Source: Bryopsis sp. KO-2023
Taxonomy: Eukaryota; Chlorophyta; Ulvophyceae; Bryopsidales; Bryopsidaceae
DNA length: 64,000 nucleotides
NCBI GenBank assembly: GCA_030272585.1
Contig: BSYQ01000006.1
Location: 6,597,001 to 6,661,000, forward strand
Direction of reading: 5' to 3'
A program made the translations under genes and the position numbers. This document shows, piece after piece, positions 41,934 through 51,923 of the stretch (the stretch's first letter is position 1; each line of letters starts with the position of its first letter). A model generated the notes under the pieces. The model was given only the letters and a program-made list of their open reading frames with translations, was not told where the DNA came from and searched no databases.

Positions 41934-42433
41934 ACCAGTATTTGCTCTTCGTGGATGGACTTAAAAGTGAAGTTCAGAAGTTAGTCGCAGCAACGGTACC
42001 TCGAGATGTCGAGGCCGCCATCATATCCGCCGAACGATTGGAAGCCCTTGGAGTTGGAACACAAGGCCAAGGAGGGCAAACCAATCAGAAAAAGAAAGGA
42101 GTCTGGCGTGGTGGAAGAAAGAAGAAAGGCCAGAATCAGGGTCAGCAGCAGCAGAACCCTACACCACCAGCCCAAGCACCACCACAAGCTGCCGCAGGAG
42201 TGCAACAGCAGCAGCAACAGCAACAAGGACGAGGAGGAGGACGTGGTGGTGGTGGACGTGGACGCGGTGGTGGTAACCGTGGAAGAGGACAAGCCAATCA
42301 GGGAAGACAGAACCCCCAGGGGGGAGGGGGATATCATTGTTATCTTTGTGGAAAGAAGGGTCATCCTGTGAGGCAATGTCCTAGATTGGAGGAGGTGAAA
42401 AACCTCCCCGATGTAAAAAAAATGTTAAACTGA
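41934..42433 (+). CDS. Element B gag, 3' part
   Basis: This is the continuation of the B Gag after the insertion of C. It holds the end of the capsid-like domain, a Gln-rich run, an Arg/Gly-rich basic stretch and the knuckle CYLCGKKGHPVRQC. The A-rich run before the stop is the same as in C. Confidence 0.85.
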
Positions 42434-42687
42434 CCGCCAGGCAGGAAACTGCTTCGTCTGAGCCTGGCCGACGCAAACGTCGTAAGCGAAACAGAGTTCG
42501 TAGGCGGCGTAGGAAGCATAGATCAAAAGTAGGTGCCTCGAAAAAGGTTAGTACTCACAGCGGAAAACCTGGGGCGCGGACTAGTACACCGCGTGAAGAG
42601 AGAACAGAGACACTCTCCACATCTACCCAATCGGCACATGACAACTGCGATTGGAAAAATGAACAGAAGGAAAGCACACCGGATGAG

Positions 42688-45600
42688 ATGGACGCGCCTC
42701 ATGCGTCATCTGCATCTCTTCCCTCTGTTAGTGAATCTGTGGGCTCATTGGAGTCGCAGAGTAGTCTACAGGAGTCCCTGCCTGCAGACGTAGACGATAG
42801 TGGGTCAGAAACAACCCAGCGGTCTACCACAGAGCGAGTTAATGTGTCAGAAGTTCGATCAACTTCATCAACCAAGGGTGACACATGCCCTCTGTTAAAA
42901 ATTCAAGAAGTGCCTGTGAGAGGGTACGAAGTAAAAGCACGGATTAAGACCACGGACCTTTATGCATTCATTGATTGTGGAAGTACCGCAAACTATATCA
43001 ATGATAAGGTAGCGCGTGATCTCGGGTTGTCGATTACACCAAGCTCAAAGAGAGCAATGTTGGCAAACGGAGATATTAAAGAATTGGCTGGCAGCTGTAA
43101 CAACCTCCGAGTAAAGATAGGAGGGCTGAAGTGCAAAATGAAAGCGGATCTGTTCCCAGACCTTGGTTATGACCTAATATTGGGCATGCCTTGGTTGCAG
43201 AAAGAAAACCCCCGCATAGACTTTCAGCAGAATGAGATTTCAGTTTGCAAAAACAGCCAAGTGTTTCATCTCCCGTTGCGTCATCCAACCCAAGAGAGTA
43301 TTGAACCTGAACGAAAAGTACAGTCGATACTGCAAGAAGTGCCAGTGACTGAGTGTTCAGCTAAACGAATGATGCGTCATCTCAAAACAGAGACAGCATT
43401 CATGGTTGTAGTGCAAGAGTCTGAAGAGAAAGCTTTAGGCCAACATGAATTGCCTGACGCAATAGAGCGAACACAGCCATTCAACACTGAGGATGAGATT
43501 GGTAAACTTATTCGTTCAGACACCCCTGCCGAAATTAAAAAGGTGGTAGAAACACACCGTGGTGTGTTCCCTCGTGATTTACCCCCAGGGATCCCTCCGA
43601 AGAGAAAAGGTCATGAGTTTAAGATAGACCTGGAGGATCCAACACCTATCCATCGTCCAATATACAAGCTTTCACCAGCAGAGCTGGATGAAGTGAAAGC
43701 ACAAGTGGACTACCTTCTGGAACAGAAGAAAATCAAACCATCCGAGTCCCCTTGGGGCGCGCCAATCCTATTTGTACCGAAAAAGGATGGAGGCTTAAGG
43801 ATGTGTGTGGATTACAGGTGGATCAATAAGGTGACGGTGAAAAACCGATATCCTTTACCCCTGCCAGAAGAATTGATGGATAGAGTGTTCAAAGCCAAAG
43901 TGTTCTCGAAGTTAGATCTGCGATCAGGCTATTGGCAATTTCCAGTAAGGCCATCTGATACAGATAAAACAGCGTTCCGCACGAGATACGGTCACTTTGA
44001 GTTTTTGGTAGCGCCTTTTGGGCTAACCAATTGCCCAGCGCAATTCCAAACTCTAGTGCAAGACCTACTCGCAGAGTTTTTAGATGATTTTGTTGTTGTC
44101 TTTATCGATGACATACTCATCTTCTCTGAAAACATGGAACAGCATGCCGAACACTTAGAGAAAGTCCTGTCGCGACTAGCAGAATATCAGCTTTTTGCTA
44201 AGGCAAGTAAAAGTGAGCTGGCTGTCGCAACAGTAGACTATCTTGGCTACCGCATTAGCGGAAGTGGGTTAAAACCACAGGAACAAAAAGTGAAGGCAGT
44301 GAAGGAGTGGAAGGAACTACAGAGTGTTAGTGATGTACGTAGTTTCCTTGGAATGGTTTCATACTACAGGAAATTCATTCCCCAGTTTGCACATGTTGCT
44401 GGACCACTCCATGACTTAGTGAAAAAAGACCATCCCTGGAGATGGGGACAGGTTGAGCGTGGCGCATTCAATGAACTGAAAAAGCGTTTAAGTCAAGCTC
44501 CCGTCCTTATTTTTCCAGATGCGTCACTGCCTTACACTGTGATCACTGATGCGTCGAATGAGGCCATCGGTGCCGTGTTAACACAGGATCACGGAGAGGG
44601 GCTGCAGCCAATAGCTTACCTCTCACGTAGATTCAAGCCTGCCGAGCTTAACTATGCACCATACGACAAAGAGTTGTGTGCAATATGTTATGCGATGGTG
44701 CAGTGGAGACATTATCTAGAAGGTTGTGCGGGTGGAGTAACAGTGTTCACTGACCACCAACCTCTGACGCATATTCTGTCGCAGAGGAACCTTTCTAGAA
44801 CCCAAGCAAGATGGCTTGAGGCGGGGTACCTGACTTCGATCAACCCCAAGATCTCCTATATCAAAGGCAAGGCTAATGTGTTAGCAGATGCTCTCTCCCG
44901 CAGTGTTCCTAAGCCCGTGGAAACTGCGATGAACATTTCCACTTGGCAAGTGCATCAAGCAAGCCAAGACGAGTGGAAACAAGCCCTCCAAGCTGATAAC
45001 TCCTTGGTGAAGATATTGCGGAAGCTTGAGAGTGGCGAGGAAGTTGAGGGATATTTCCTCAGAGAGGAAATACTCTGGACGGTCCCAAAGAGAGGATTAG
45101 TCGAGAAAGTGGTGGTTCCTAAAGGCCAGCGCAATAAGATTATGAAGGAGTGCCATGAGACACCTTCAGCAGGCCATACAGGACCAGCGCGAACAGGAGA
45201 AATCCTAGCGCGGCGATATTGGTGGAAGGGGTGGATGAATGAGTTGAAGGCATTTGTGCGCGAATGCCCTGTGTGCCAACAAATAAAGGCTGACACACAG
45301 AAGCCTATGGGCTTACTTCAACCCCTGCCAATACCTGAGCGGAAGTGGGAGCAGATTACCACTGACTTGGTGACAGATCTACCAGCATCCAATGGGTTTA
45401 GTGCTGTAGCTGTCTTTGTCGATAGACTTACCAAGTTTGTGCATTTCGCCCCATGTACTAAAGAGATTACCGCTGCAGGATACGCCCAACTTTTTATCGA
45501 ACATGTTTACCGCAACCATGGCCTACCTAAAGTGATTGTGTCTGATAGAGACCCTCGCTTTACCAGCAAGTTCTGGCAGACGCTTTTTAAAGCTCTGGGT

Positions 45601-46428
45601 ACAGAGATTCGTATGAGTACAGCTTACCACCCTCAGACGGATGGGCAGAGTGAGGTTACCATACGTACTCTGGAAAATTTTCTAAGGCCATATGCTGAGA
45701 GGTATCCCCATAAGTGGGTTGAGTATTTACCTACAGCAGAGTTTGCAGCAAACAATGCAGTGAATGCGAGTACAGGGTTCGCACCTGCATATTTGATGTA
45801 TGGGTACCATCCAGAAACACCAAACATTGGTGGGACGGCAACGCAATTTCAGGTGGAAGCAGTTAAGACTATGGTAGCACGGATGGCACAGGACTTAGAT
45901 ACCGCAAAAGCATATTACTCTAGAGCACAACACAGAATGTGTGTGAGTGCAAACAAGAAGAGGAAAGATATTGCTTTTGAGAAAGGGGATAAAGTCCTGA
46001 TAAAAAGCCGTTTTATTCCGTTGGCTGCTTTGAACAAAGTGAGTCCCAAACTGCGCCGTCGATTTGTGGGTCCCTTTGAAATTGTGGAGAAAATATCAAA
46101 GGTGGCTTACAGAGTTCAACTTCCGGAAACATGGCTCATTCACCCAGTGTTTCATGTTTCTAAGTTCAAGCGTTATCACGCCTCGAGTGATAACAGCAGG
46201 CAAATACAACCTCCAGAAGGAGAGTTGATTGGTAGCGAAGTAGAGTATGAGGTCGAAAATATCCTAAGGGCTAGAGGTAAACGCAATCGTGAATACCTAG
46301 TGCTGTGGAAAGGATACGATCTACTTGACGCTACTTGGGAACCTGAAGCTAATCTGGTTAACGCACCAGATATACTTCGCGCATTTAAAGAGAAAGAAAG
46401 AAAAGAGTTGCAGAAAGGAAGAGAATAG
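42688..46428 (+). CDS. Element B Pol (1,246 aa)
   Basis: It has the same domain order as the Pol of C: protease (FIDCGST), RT (FIDDILIF), RNase H, integrase (HHCC, then SDRDPRF … HPQTDGQSE) and chromodomain. Here the natural C-terminus is seen (…APDILRAFKEKERKELQKGRE), just beyond the point where D interrupts C. It lies in the -1 frame relative to gag. The two Pol sequences differ at only a few residues, in line with recent common descent. Confidence 0.92.
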   Translation: MDAPHASSASLPSVSESVGSLESQSSLQESLPADVDDSGSETTQRSTTERVNVSEVRSTSSTKGDTCPLLKIQEVPVRGYEVKARIKTTDLYAFIDCGSTANYINDKVARDLGLSITPSSKRAMLANGDIKELAGSCNNLRVKIGGLKCKMKADLFPDLGYDLILGMPWLQKENPRIDFQQNEISVCKNSQVFHLPLRHPTQESIEPERKVQSILQEVPVTECSAKRMMRHLKTETAFMVVVQESEEKALGQHELPDAIERTQPFNTEDEIGKLIRSDTPAEIKKVVETHRGVFPRDLPPGIPPKRKGHEFKIDLEDPTPIHRPIYKLSPAELDEVKAQVDYLLEQKKIKPSESPWGAPILFVPKKDGGLRMCVDYRWINKVTVKNRYPLPLPEELMDRVFKAKVFSKLDLRSGYWQFPVRPSDTDKTAFRTRYGHFEFLVAPFGLTNCPAQFQTLVQDLLAEFLDDFVVVFIDDILIFSENMEQHAEHLEKVLSRLAEYQLFAKASKSELAVATVDYLGYRISGSGLKPQEQKVKAVKEWKELQSVSDVRSFLGMVSYYRKFIPQFAHVAGPLHDLVKKDHPWRWGQVERGAFNELKKRLSQAPVLIFPDASLPYTVITDASNEAIGAVLTQDHGEGLQPIAYLSRRFKPAELNYAPYDKELCAICYAMVQWRHYLEGCAGGVTVFTDHQPLTHILSQRNLSRTQARWLEAGYLTSINPKISYIKGKANVLADALSRSVPKPVETAMNISTWQVHQASQDEWKQALQADNSLVKILRKLESGEEVEGYFLREEILWTVPKRGLVEKVVVPKGQRNKIMKECHETPSAGHTGPARTGEILARRYWWKGWMNELKAFVRECPVCQQIKADTQKPMGLLQPLPIPERKWEQITTDLVTDLPASNGFSAVAVFVDRLTKFVHFAPCTKEITAAGYAQLFIEHVYRNHGLPKVIVSDRDPRFTSKFWQTLFKALGTEIRMSTAYHPQTDGQSEVTIRTLENFLRPYAERYPHKWVEYLPTAEFAANNAVNASTGFAPAYLMYGYHPETPNIGGTATQFQVEAVKTMVARMAQDLDTAKAYYSRAQHRMCVSANKKRKDIAFEKGDKVLIKSRFIPLAALNKVSPKLRRRFVGPFEIVEKISKVAYRVQLPETWLIHPVFHVSKFKRYHASSDNSRQIQPPEGELIGSEVEYEVENILRARGKRNREYLVLWKGYDLLDATWEPEANLVNAPDILRAFKEKERKELQKGRE

Positions 46429-46877
46429 GGAAGCAGAGTGTTTGATGGCTAAGGTGGAACTCCTTATAGCAAGGGGGCGTGAAAAAGGATACCTTAGAAA
46501 AACTCTGTCGACTTCCAAACCAACTCTTTAACTTTAATGCGTTAGGTGCCTAAGTTATTTGGCTGGCGCAGTAAGTGTAGCTTCAGTAGTACTTTAGAAA
46601 CCGGGCAAACGATGTCACATTCGAGATAGTGTGGTTGTTCCGAGAAAACCTCTATCAAGTGACGTGTTGAGGTGGTCTTGACGAGACTCCAACCGAGCAA
46701 AACGTTGGTGTCTCACCCCAATAACCCAACGAGGAAAGTGTACGAGTCACCCAGCCTTATAAGCGCAGCCCTCGAACCATTTTGCCCTAGTGTTTGTGTA
46801 AACGGAGCGAGCTCCTGAGTGAAAAAGAGTCTAAAGACGCACAAACCGTTGTTATATCTTTCTTTCCGACAAACATA
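46429..46877 (+). promoter_or_regulatory. Pol-to-third-gene gap in B with TATA-like word
   Basis: The 449 bp separates pol from the third gene and is nearly the same in C. TTATAAG at 46,757-46,763 lies 121 bases before the ATG. The gap may hold a promoter, or a splice acceptor for a subgenomic RNA of the kind other retroelements use for downstream genes. I cannot tell which. Confidence 0.3.
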
Positions 46878-48692
46878 ATGGCTGCCGACACACCCGCCGC
46901 AATTATTGCGAGATTGGAAGCGGAGGTAGCTCAAAAAGAAGAGGAGCTGCAGCACTTTACGTCGACCGCAGAGGAAGTGCTGCAGAACAATGAGGCCTTA
47001 ACCCGGCAGCTCTCAGAGTTGAGTGACCGGACGAAAGCAGCTGAGGCTGCGAAGGAGGCAGCGGAGAAAGCCAAGGAAAAGGCAGAGGCGGAAAGGAAAG
47101 AAGCGGAGGACAAGACCAAGGTCTTGGAAGAAAAATTGGAAGCCATGAAGCTGAAAAAGCAAAGGTTCCAATCTCACATGATGGCTAACCATCGTGAGAA
47201 TGACCTCCGTAAGCAAGCTCTCGGGGGAATGGTGGATCGATTTACCGCGGTAGAGGAAACGCTGCAGCGAGCTGTAGCAACCGCGTGGAGTGCAGCAGCC
47301 AACAACCTTAAGAAGGAATTGGCAGAACAAGAGCTGCAGATCGATTTGCTGGGAGAGTCCCTCAGAGACGGCTCTGAAAAACTTCAAGTGCAGAGCGAAA
47401 CAACGGACAAGATGCTGCGTTTGAACCCGGCGGTACCAGCACCACGGGTACGCGAAGAACTGGATCGCCAAGTCCAAGTTCTGTTGTCAAACGCAACACT
47501 TGATCTGGAACCGTCCAAGGACGATGATGCGGGAGGCTCAAGCAAGGGCGAGGGGAAAGGGAAAAACAAACGCCCAAGCTCGCCGTGTAGGGATGAAGAT
47601 CCACACGGAAAGAGAAGGCGAGAGGACGGTGACGATGAAGGTGGTGAGCCACCGAGGGATCGTATGCCTGGAGATGCAGCAAGAGCCAACTTGTTACTCA
47701 AGTTAAAGGCTGCCGCATTAAAGACTCCAGCACCCTCACAACCAGCGCCAACAGTTCAGACTCCCGGAGATGAGGCTACCGCAATAGCACCGGGGGAGGA
47801 CTTATTCGACATGAGAGAGGAGGAGCTTTTGGACTTGGATTTTAACGAAGAAATTGACTTCGGCAGTCCACCTCCTAGGCTCGAAGGTCCTAGTTCTGAA
47901 CTGGAGGACGGGGAAATACGGAATGATGAAGGGCCAAGCCAGGTGACAGAGGTTCAGCGTGCGGTCCATCCACCGTTGGAGTTAGCTCCAACAGAAGCAG
48001 CACTTCGGGCTTTCCGAGAAAAGGTTAAGCTCAGAAGACTAAGGGCGGCTGCTCAGGACAAGGTGGATGCTGCATCCAGCGAAGTGAACCTGTCACGGGA
48101 GGATATCGAGGAGGCTTGCAACCCCATCACTGCGTCAGAGAAATGGCCGAAGGTCCAATATACTAACCCCAGGGACCGAGCCTTGCAAAATTACCGCGGC
48201 AACCGGCACTTTCACGAGTTGCCCATGTGCATTTGGTGCGGGAGAAGCCCAATGCAAGCAAGTGCTCAGCGGCTGACGCAGAAGAAGTATTCCGTCCTTC
48301 CTTGTGGGTATCACCTCGTGTGTGATGCTCATTGGTTGGCATACTCGATGCTGGGGCGCATCGTCACGGCGGTCCAAAAAGTCGCGGAAGTGGACAACAA
48401 GTCCATCGCCACCGTCTCCCCATTCTCTCTACCTGCCCATATGTTGAAGCTGACACGCTCGACGTTCGAAGAAATCCCTCCGTTCCCGGCTGAGCACGAG
48501 AAGTTGCCACACTGCAACATGTGTGTGAAGCGGCAGCTCAAGGTGTCCGGCATCACAAGGGATCTGCCATTCCTTAAGTCCAAGAGGGTGGCTGCCGCAT
48601 TTGATCCCTGTGTCCGGTATCGTGCAGTGCAGCAAGCGCATGCGCAGGAGCAGCGTGCTATTCAGCAAGCGCAAGCGCCGGAACAGCGTTAA
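46878..48692 (+). CDS. Element B third protein (604 aa)
   Basis: It has the same length and design as the product at 39,493-41,307: coiled coil, two basic clusters, acidic stretch, and the eight Cys/His residues at the same positions. The substitutions that I see (for example K to E in the basic cluster region and P to S) leave these residues alone. Both copies have complete frames, which suggests the gene was maintained until recently. Its start is set by the conserved MAADTPAA. Confidence 0.85.
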   Translation: MAADTPAAIIARLEAEVAQKEEELQHFTSTAEEVLQNNEALTRQLSELSDRTKAAEAAKEAAEKAKEKAEAERKEAEDKTKVLEEKLEAMKLKKQRFQSHMMANHRENDLRKQALGGMVDRFTAVEETLQRAVATAWSAAANNLKKELAEQELQIDLLGESLRDGSEKLQVQSETTDKMLRLNPAVPAPRVREELDRQVQVLLSNATLDLEPSKDDDAGGSSKGEGKGKNKRPSSPCRDEDPHGKRRREDGDDEGGEPPRDRMPGDAARANLLLKLKAAALKTPAPSQPAPTVQTPGDEATAIAPGEDLFDMREEELLDLDFNEEIDFGSPPPRLEGPSSELEDGEIRNDEGPSQVTEVQRAVHPPLELAPTEAALRAFREKVKLRRLRAAAQDKVDAASSEVNLSREDIEEACNPITASEKWPKVQYTNPRDRALQNYRGNRHFHELPMCIWCGRSPMQASAQRLTQKKYSVLPCGYHLVCDAHWLAYSMLGRIVTAVQKVAEVDNKSIATVSPFSLPAHMLKLTRSTFEEIPPFPAEHEKLPHCNMCVKRQLKVSGITRDLPFLKSKRVAAAFDPCVRYRAVQQAHAQEQRAIQQAQAPEQR

Positions 48693-48887
48693 GGAGGAGG
48701 GAAAAGGAGTTATCGTCGACCAAGTGTGTGCGTGCAGCAGCTGTCAGAGACGTCAGAGCAAGAGACAGGTCCAAGACAGTTGGGTGTGGGTATGGGAGTG
48801 GGTGAGTTTTGTGTTTGTGTTTTTGTGTTTTTGTTTTTCTTTGTGTTTTGGTGTGCGTGGGCGCCCACTTTTTGCGGGGGGGGCGTA

Positions 48888-49306
48888 TGTTAGTCTTTTA
48901 GCGCTATACGAGGTAGTTTGGGATAGAGCCGAGGGTGGCTGACGCATGCGGGTTCGCGAGTAAGACAGATTAGACCCAGAGTTTGAGGCATGCGTCAGCG
49001 TACTACACTTAGGGGTACTTAAGAGGCCCACTCGTTGTTTTGACATTCACTTTATTTTGTAAGAACTCGGGATTCGTGGGATTGGTGTGTTCCCGCTTGT
49101 GTGTGTGTTTGTGTGTGTGTGTCTAAGTGTTTGCCTGACGCAATCACTTATCCAACCAAGTGCTCTAGTAGCGTTCACAACCGCGCTAGCTAGAGAGTTG
49201 TCTAAACCAACAAACCCCACAAGTATACTTGCGTTAGCCAGCAAGTTATCACGAATCCAACCAACACAGCCGACCACTATTGCGTCACCCACAAGCTTCA
49301 CTATCA
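48888..49306 (+). repeat. Element B 3' LTR
   Basis: It is identical by eye to 22,240-22,658 and is followed by the target duplication TCAAC. Confidence 0.95.
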
Positions 49307-49311
49307 TCAAC

Positions 49312-51001
49312 CTTTATGTCGCAACTTTACCCCCTTTTACGAACTCTCCTTTTCCCTTTAGGCCTAATATCCAAAATCTAAGTTTTTCCAGTCGATAACA
49401 GCGTCAGCTTCGCTATTCTCATATCCTGCTGATGCACTACAGCTTTTTGCAAGCACGATACTGTCGTCAGCTGTTGCGTTCATTTGTCTTTTAACCTTGG
49501 TGGCTAGCTTGGCGCATTTTCCTTGTTTCGCCAGCGTTCATCCTTTTTCGCGTCAACCACATACGTTCTCTTGGTTTTCGCGTCAGCCACACATGTTCTC
49601 TACTATCCTACTTGAGAACACTTAAACACAACGCTATCCCAGCCTCTTGGGATGATATTCGCCCACCGCCACCATCACCTCCGCCATCAGGCGCACCTGG
49701 AATGCGGGGGTGTGACTAAGGACGGGTTCGCCTATCGCGGTGGTCATCACCTCCATCACCATCTGGCTTATCGTCACCAGGAACACCTCCTATACCTTCT
49801 TGCTTCCTGGCGCTTGCGTTATCCCAAGCAAGTTTATCGACTTGAACGCTTTTTCCACGTTTCCTTGAATGTCCTGGCGCGTTTCGTCTTCGTTGCGCGA
49901 GACATAAATGAGAGTAGCGCATTTATATATACCTCTCTGCCTTAGGAGTTGCGAGTTTCACCTATCACAAATTTCTGTGAAGACGACCTTTGCTGCTGCA
50001 ACCATAGGGTGGCGCAATTCTCTTCAACCACATTTCTGTGGAACCCTTTGAAATTTGGTTGGCGCAGTTCTTTTTCCACATCTCTGTGGGAACAACGTTT
50101 TCTTCAACCATAGGTTGGCGCAGTTGTCCTTCCACACTTCTGTGGAGACAACCTTTAAAACAACAGGTTGGCGCAGTTCGGCTTTTACCACATTTCTGTG
50201 GACGAACTTTTCACAATTGCGCCAGCCGTTCCCTTAGTCGTTTCCACGCCGACCTTTTCACAATTGCGGCAGCCAATTCCCTTGGTCGTTTTCACGCTGA
50301 AGTGAACGTGCCGCGCGCTCTGGCAGTTAGATTTTTCGACTTGCAGCGCGTTTTTCTGTGGGTCACACTTTCTGGAGTGACCAAATGAGTCATGTCGACA
50401 GTTCCTGGCGCAGTTTTCTATAGTCTTCTATAGTTGGCGCAGAACTTGGCGACTTAGGCGAATGTGGTCGACAAAGCTAAGGCTTCTTCGCCTAGCAAGT
50501 CCTCAGACTTAAGTGGAGGTAAGGCTTAGTTTTGGGCTTTTAAGAACCCTTAAAAAGCCTTTCTGGAGGTTCCTGTGAAATCTAGCTCCAGGGGCTTAAA
50601 TTTCCAGGTCTACTCTCCTCAAGAAAACAGACAGAGGTCCTCTTTTCTCTTTCTGTCTCTTTTCCTCCCCTGTCGACTCTTTTCGTTTCGAGATCGAGGG
50701 TTTTTCGACCTGTCGATCTTTTCATCGACCTGGGATCTCTATCGCCCAACTTTTCACGTCGAAAATTTTTCGGCCCTCTTCTTTCCGCGACGTTGGGAAC
50801 CCGTTGGGAACCCTCTCGCCTTGGTTTCACCTCGCCTACTTCAGGAATACCCATGGAAAAACAACCTCCTCCCTGTCGACAGATCTTTTCGTCCAGATCT
50901 TTTCAAAATCGATCTTTCTATCCAATTTTTTTTCCTTTTTTTCACTCCCGTTTCGTTTTCGACCACCACGACCTCTTGAGGAGCGACGTCGATCGACCCC
51001 A
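49312..51001 (-). other. Element A interior, 5' part (leader and degraded gag)
   Basis: On the minus strand this follows the A primer-binding site. A charged basic stretch lies at 50,582-50,854, then a hairpin repeat array, then a Gly-rich piece (about 49,650-49,690) similar to the Gly run in the Gag of B. It has many breaks and no frame is complete. Confidence 0.5.
49963..50201. repeat. Array of short hairpins CCACA-N4-TGTGG in element A
   Basis: Four perfect 5-bp stems occur at 50,028-50,041, 50,076-50,089, 50,132-50,145 and 50,188-50,201, with a related TCACA…TGTGA unit at about 49,963. Units of roughly 48-65 bp also share GGTTGGCGCAGTT. Confidence 0.7.
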
Positions 51002-51015
51002 GCTCCGAAACCAAT

Positions 51016-51234
51016 TGATAGTGGGGTGTGTGGTGGAAATAAATTTTCTACATACTCCCCCCTGGGAGCGTTCCCCTACAACAGCGAATCCAACCAAACA
51101 ACCACCCAACCAGTGTCTAACTGCGTGTCCCTTAAATACTACTCTAGGGCTATCACGAGTCACACTAATGATACAAGTCACCTCAACGCTCCCAGACCAG
51201 TCATTTCTAGTCATCTCGTCTAAAATCACTATCA
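51016..51234 (-). repeat. Element A 5' LTR
   Basis: It pairs with 16,581-16,799 with three differences seen. It is followed on plus by the target duplication AGGGA. Confidence 0.9.
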
Positions 51235-51343
51235 AGGGACATCCACTGTAAGGGACATGTCATTTTTGTTTTAGCCTTTAAAAGAGAAACAGAAACAGAA
51301 ATTACATGTTGTGACCTTTGTTTTTGTTTGTTTATTTTTGCAG

Positions 51344-51512
51344 GGCGGTAGGGGTATCAAGTGCCCGCTACAGTTTTGGTCGACAGAGGGCTCAGGTTTC
51401 CCGGTGCTGAAGCTCCTCGCTGCGGACTTCTTGTGTGTCCCTGCATCCTCTTCATCTTCGGAGAGGTCCTTCTCCAAAACAGGAGCTATCGTGAGGGCTC
51501 GAAGGGCAAAGC
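51344..51512 (+). CDS. hAT transposase exon 13, first part (dimerisation region)
   Basis: After a TTTTTGCAG acceptor the frame continues in phase from exon 12. FPVLKLLAADFLCVPASSSSSERSFSKTGAIV is the conserved hAT C-terminal dimerisation region. The exon is split at 51,512 by element E and resumes at 57,437. Confidence 0.85.
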
Positions 51513-51822
51513 TGTTACAAGCGTTTTTCTATCGTTCTTTGATTGGATTAGGTAAGTTGTGGTAAGGGTTTTGAAGTGGTAGGTGCTGTGTAGTTGTGAA
51601 ACGGGTAGTCGGGGTTAGACGAGATTAGGTACGGTTATGTAAGGGGTAGTCAGGTTCCTGGGAGCTTCACCTCACTGTGAAGTTCCCAGGGAAAGAAGGT
51701 TCCAGAGAGTTCTTGGAAGGGGTTCGCCCAAGTATATAAGGGCATTGGTTTTGACACTCATTGTAACTTTTTCCGACTTCATTTATCCTTGTTCCAACGT
51801 CCTTTACGCCCCAGGCGTAACA
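51513..51822 (+). repeat. Element E 5' LTR
   Basis: The TATA box TATATAAG lies at 51,733-51,740. In U3 a 14-bp inverted repeat with one mismatch and a 6-base loop (CCTGGGAGCTTCAC … GTGAAGTTCCCAGG) lies at 51,657-51,690. Confidence 0.95.
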
Positions 51823-51824
51823 AT

Positions 51825-51837
51825 TGGTTTCGGAGCC
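51825..51837 (+). promoter_or_regulatory. Primer-binding site of element E
   Basis: TGGTTTCGGAGCC lies two bases after the 5' LTR. It is the same word as in the other LTR families of the window. Confidence 0.8.
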
Positions 51838-51923
51838 GACGATCCTTTGGACCAACAGTGATTTGGTTTCCAAAAAGGAGTCACGGGGAAGCTATACCGT
51901 TACGGACCGTGCCGTGAGGGAAA

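Larger units (their letters stand above)
22240..49306 (+). mobile_element. LTR retrotransposon B (chromovirus with a third protein), carrying C
   Basis: The 419-bp LTRs (22,240-22,658 and 48,888-49,306) look identical by eye and begin TGTTAGTC and end CACTATCA. They are flanked by the target duplication TCAAC (22,235-22,239 and 49,307-49,311). The order is primer-binding site, gag (split by C), pol with chromodomain, a 604-codon third gene, and a G-rich polypurine tract just before the 3' LTR. Apart from the insertion of C, the copy looks whole and is young. Confidence 0.95.
16581..51234 (-). mobile_element. LTR retrotransposon A (minus), inserted in hAT intron 12 and host to further insertions
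   Basis: The 219-bp LTRs at 16,581-16,799 and 51,016-51,234 begin TGATAG and end CTATCA. They are flanked by the 5-bp target duplication AGGGA (16,576-16,580 and 51,235-51,239). The primer-binding complement GCTCCGAAACCA at 51,002-51,013 fixes the minus orientation. I counted three differences between the LTRs, so it is older than B, C, D and E. Inside lie a solo LTR of family F, P2, and element B with C and D. Its own interior is purine-rich on the minus strand with scattered coding traces and many breaks. A Gly-rich gag stretch near 49,650-49,690 resembles that of B. Confidence 0.9.
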
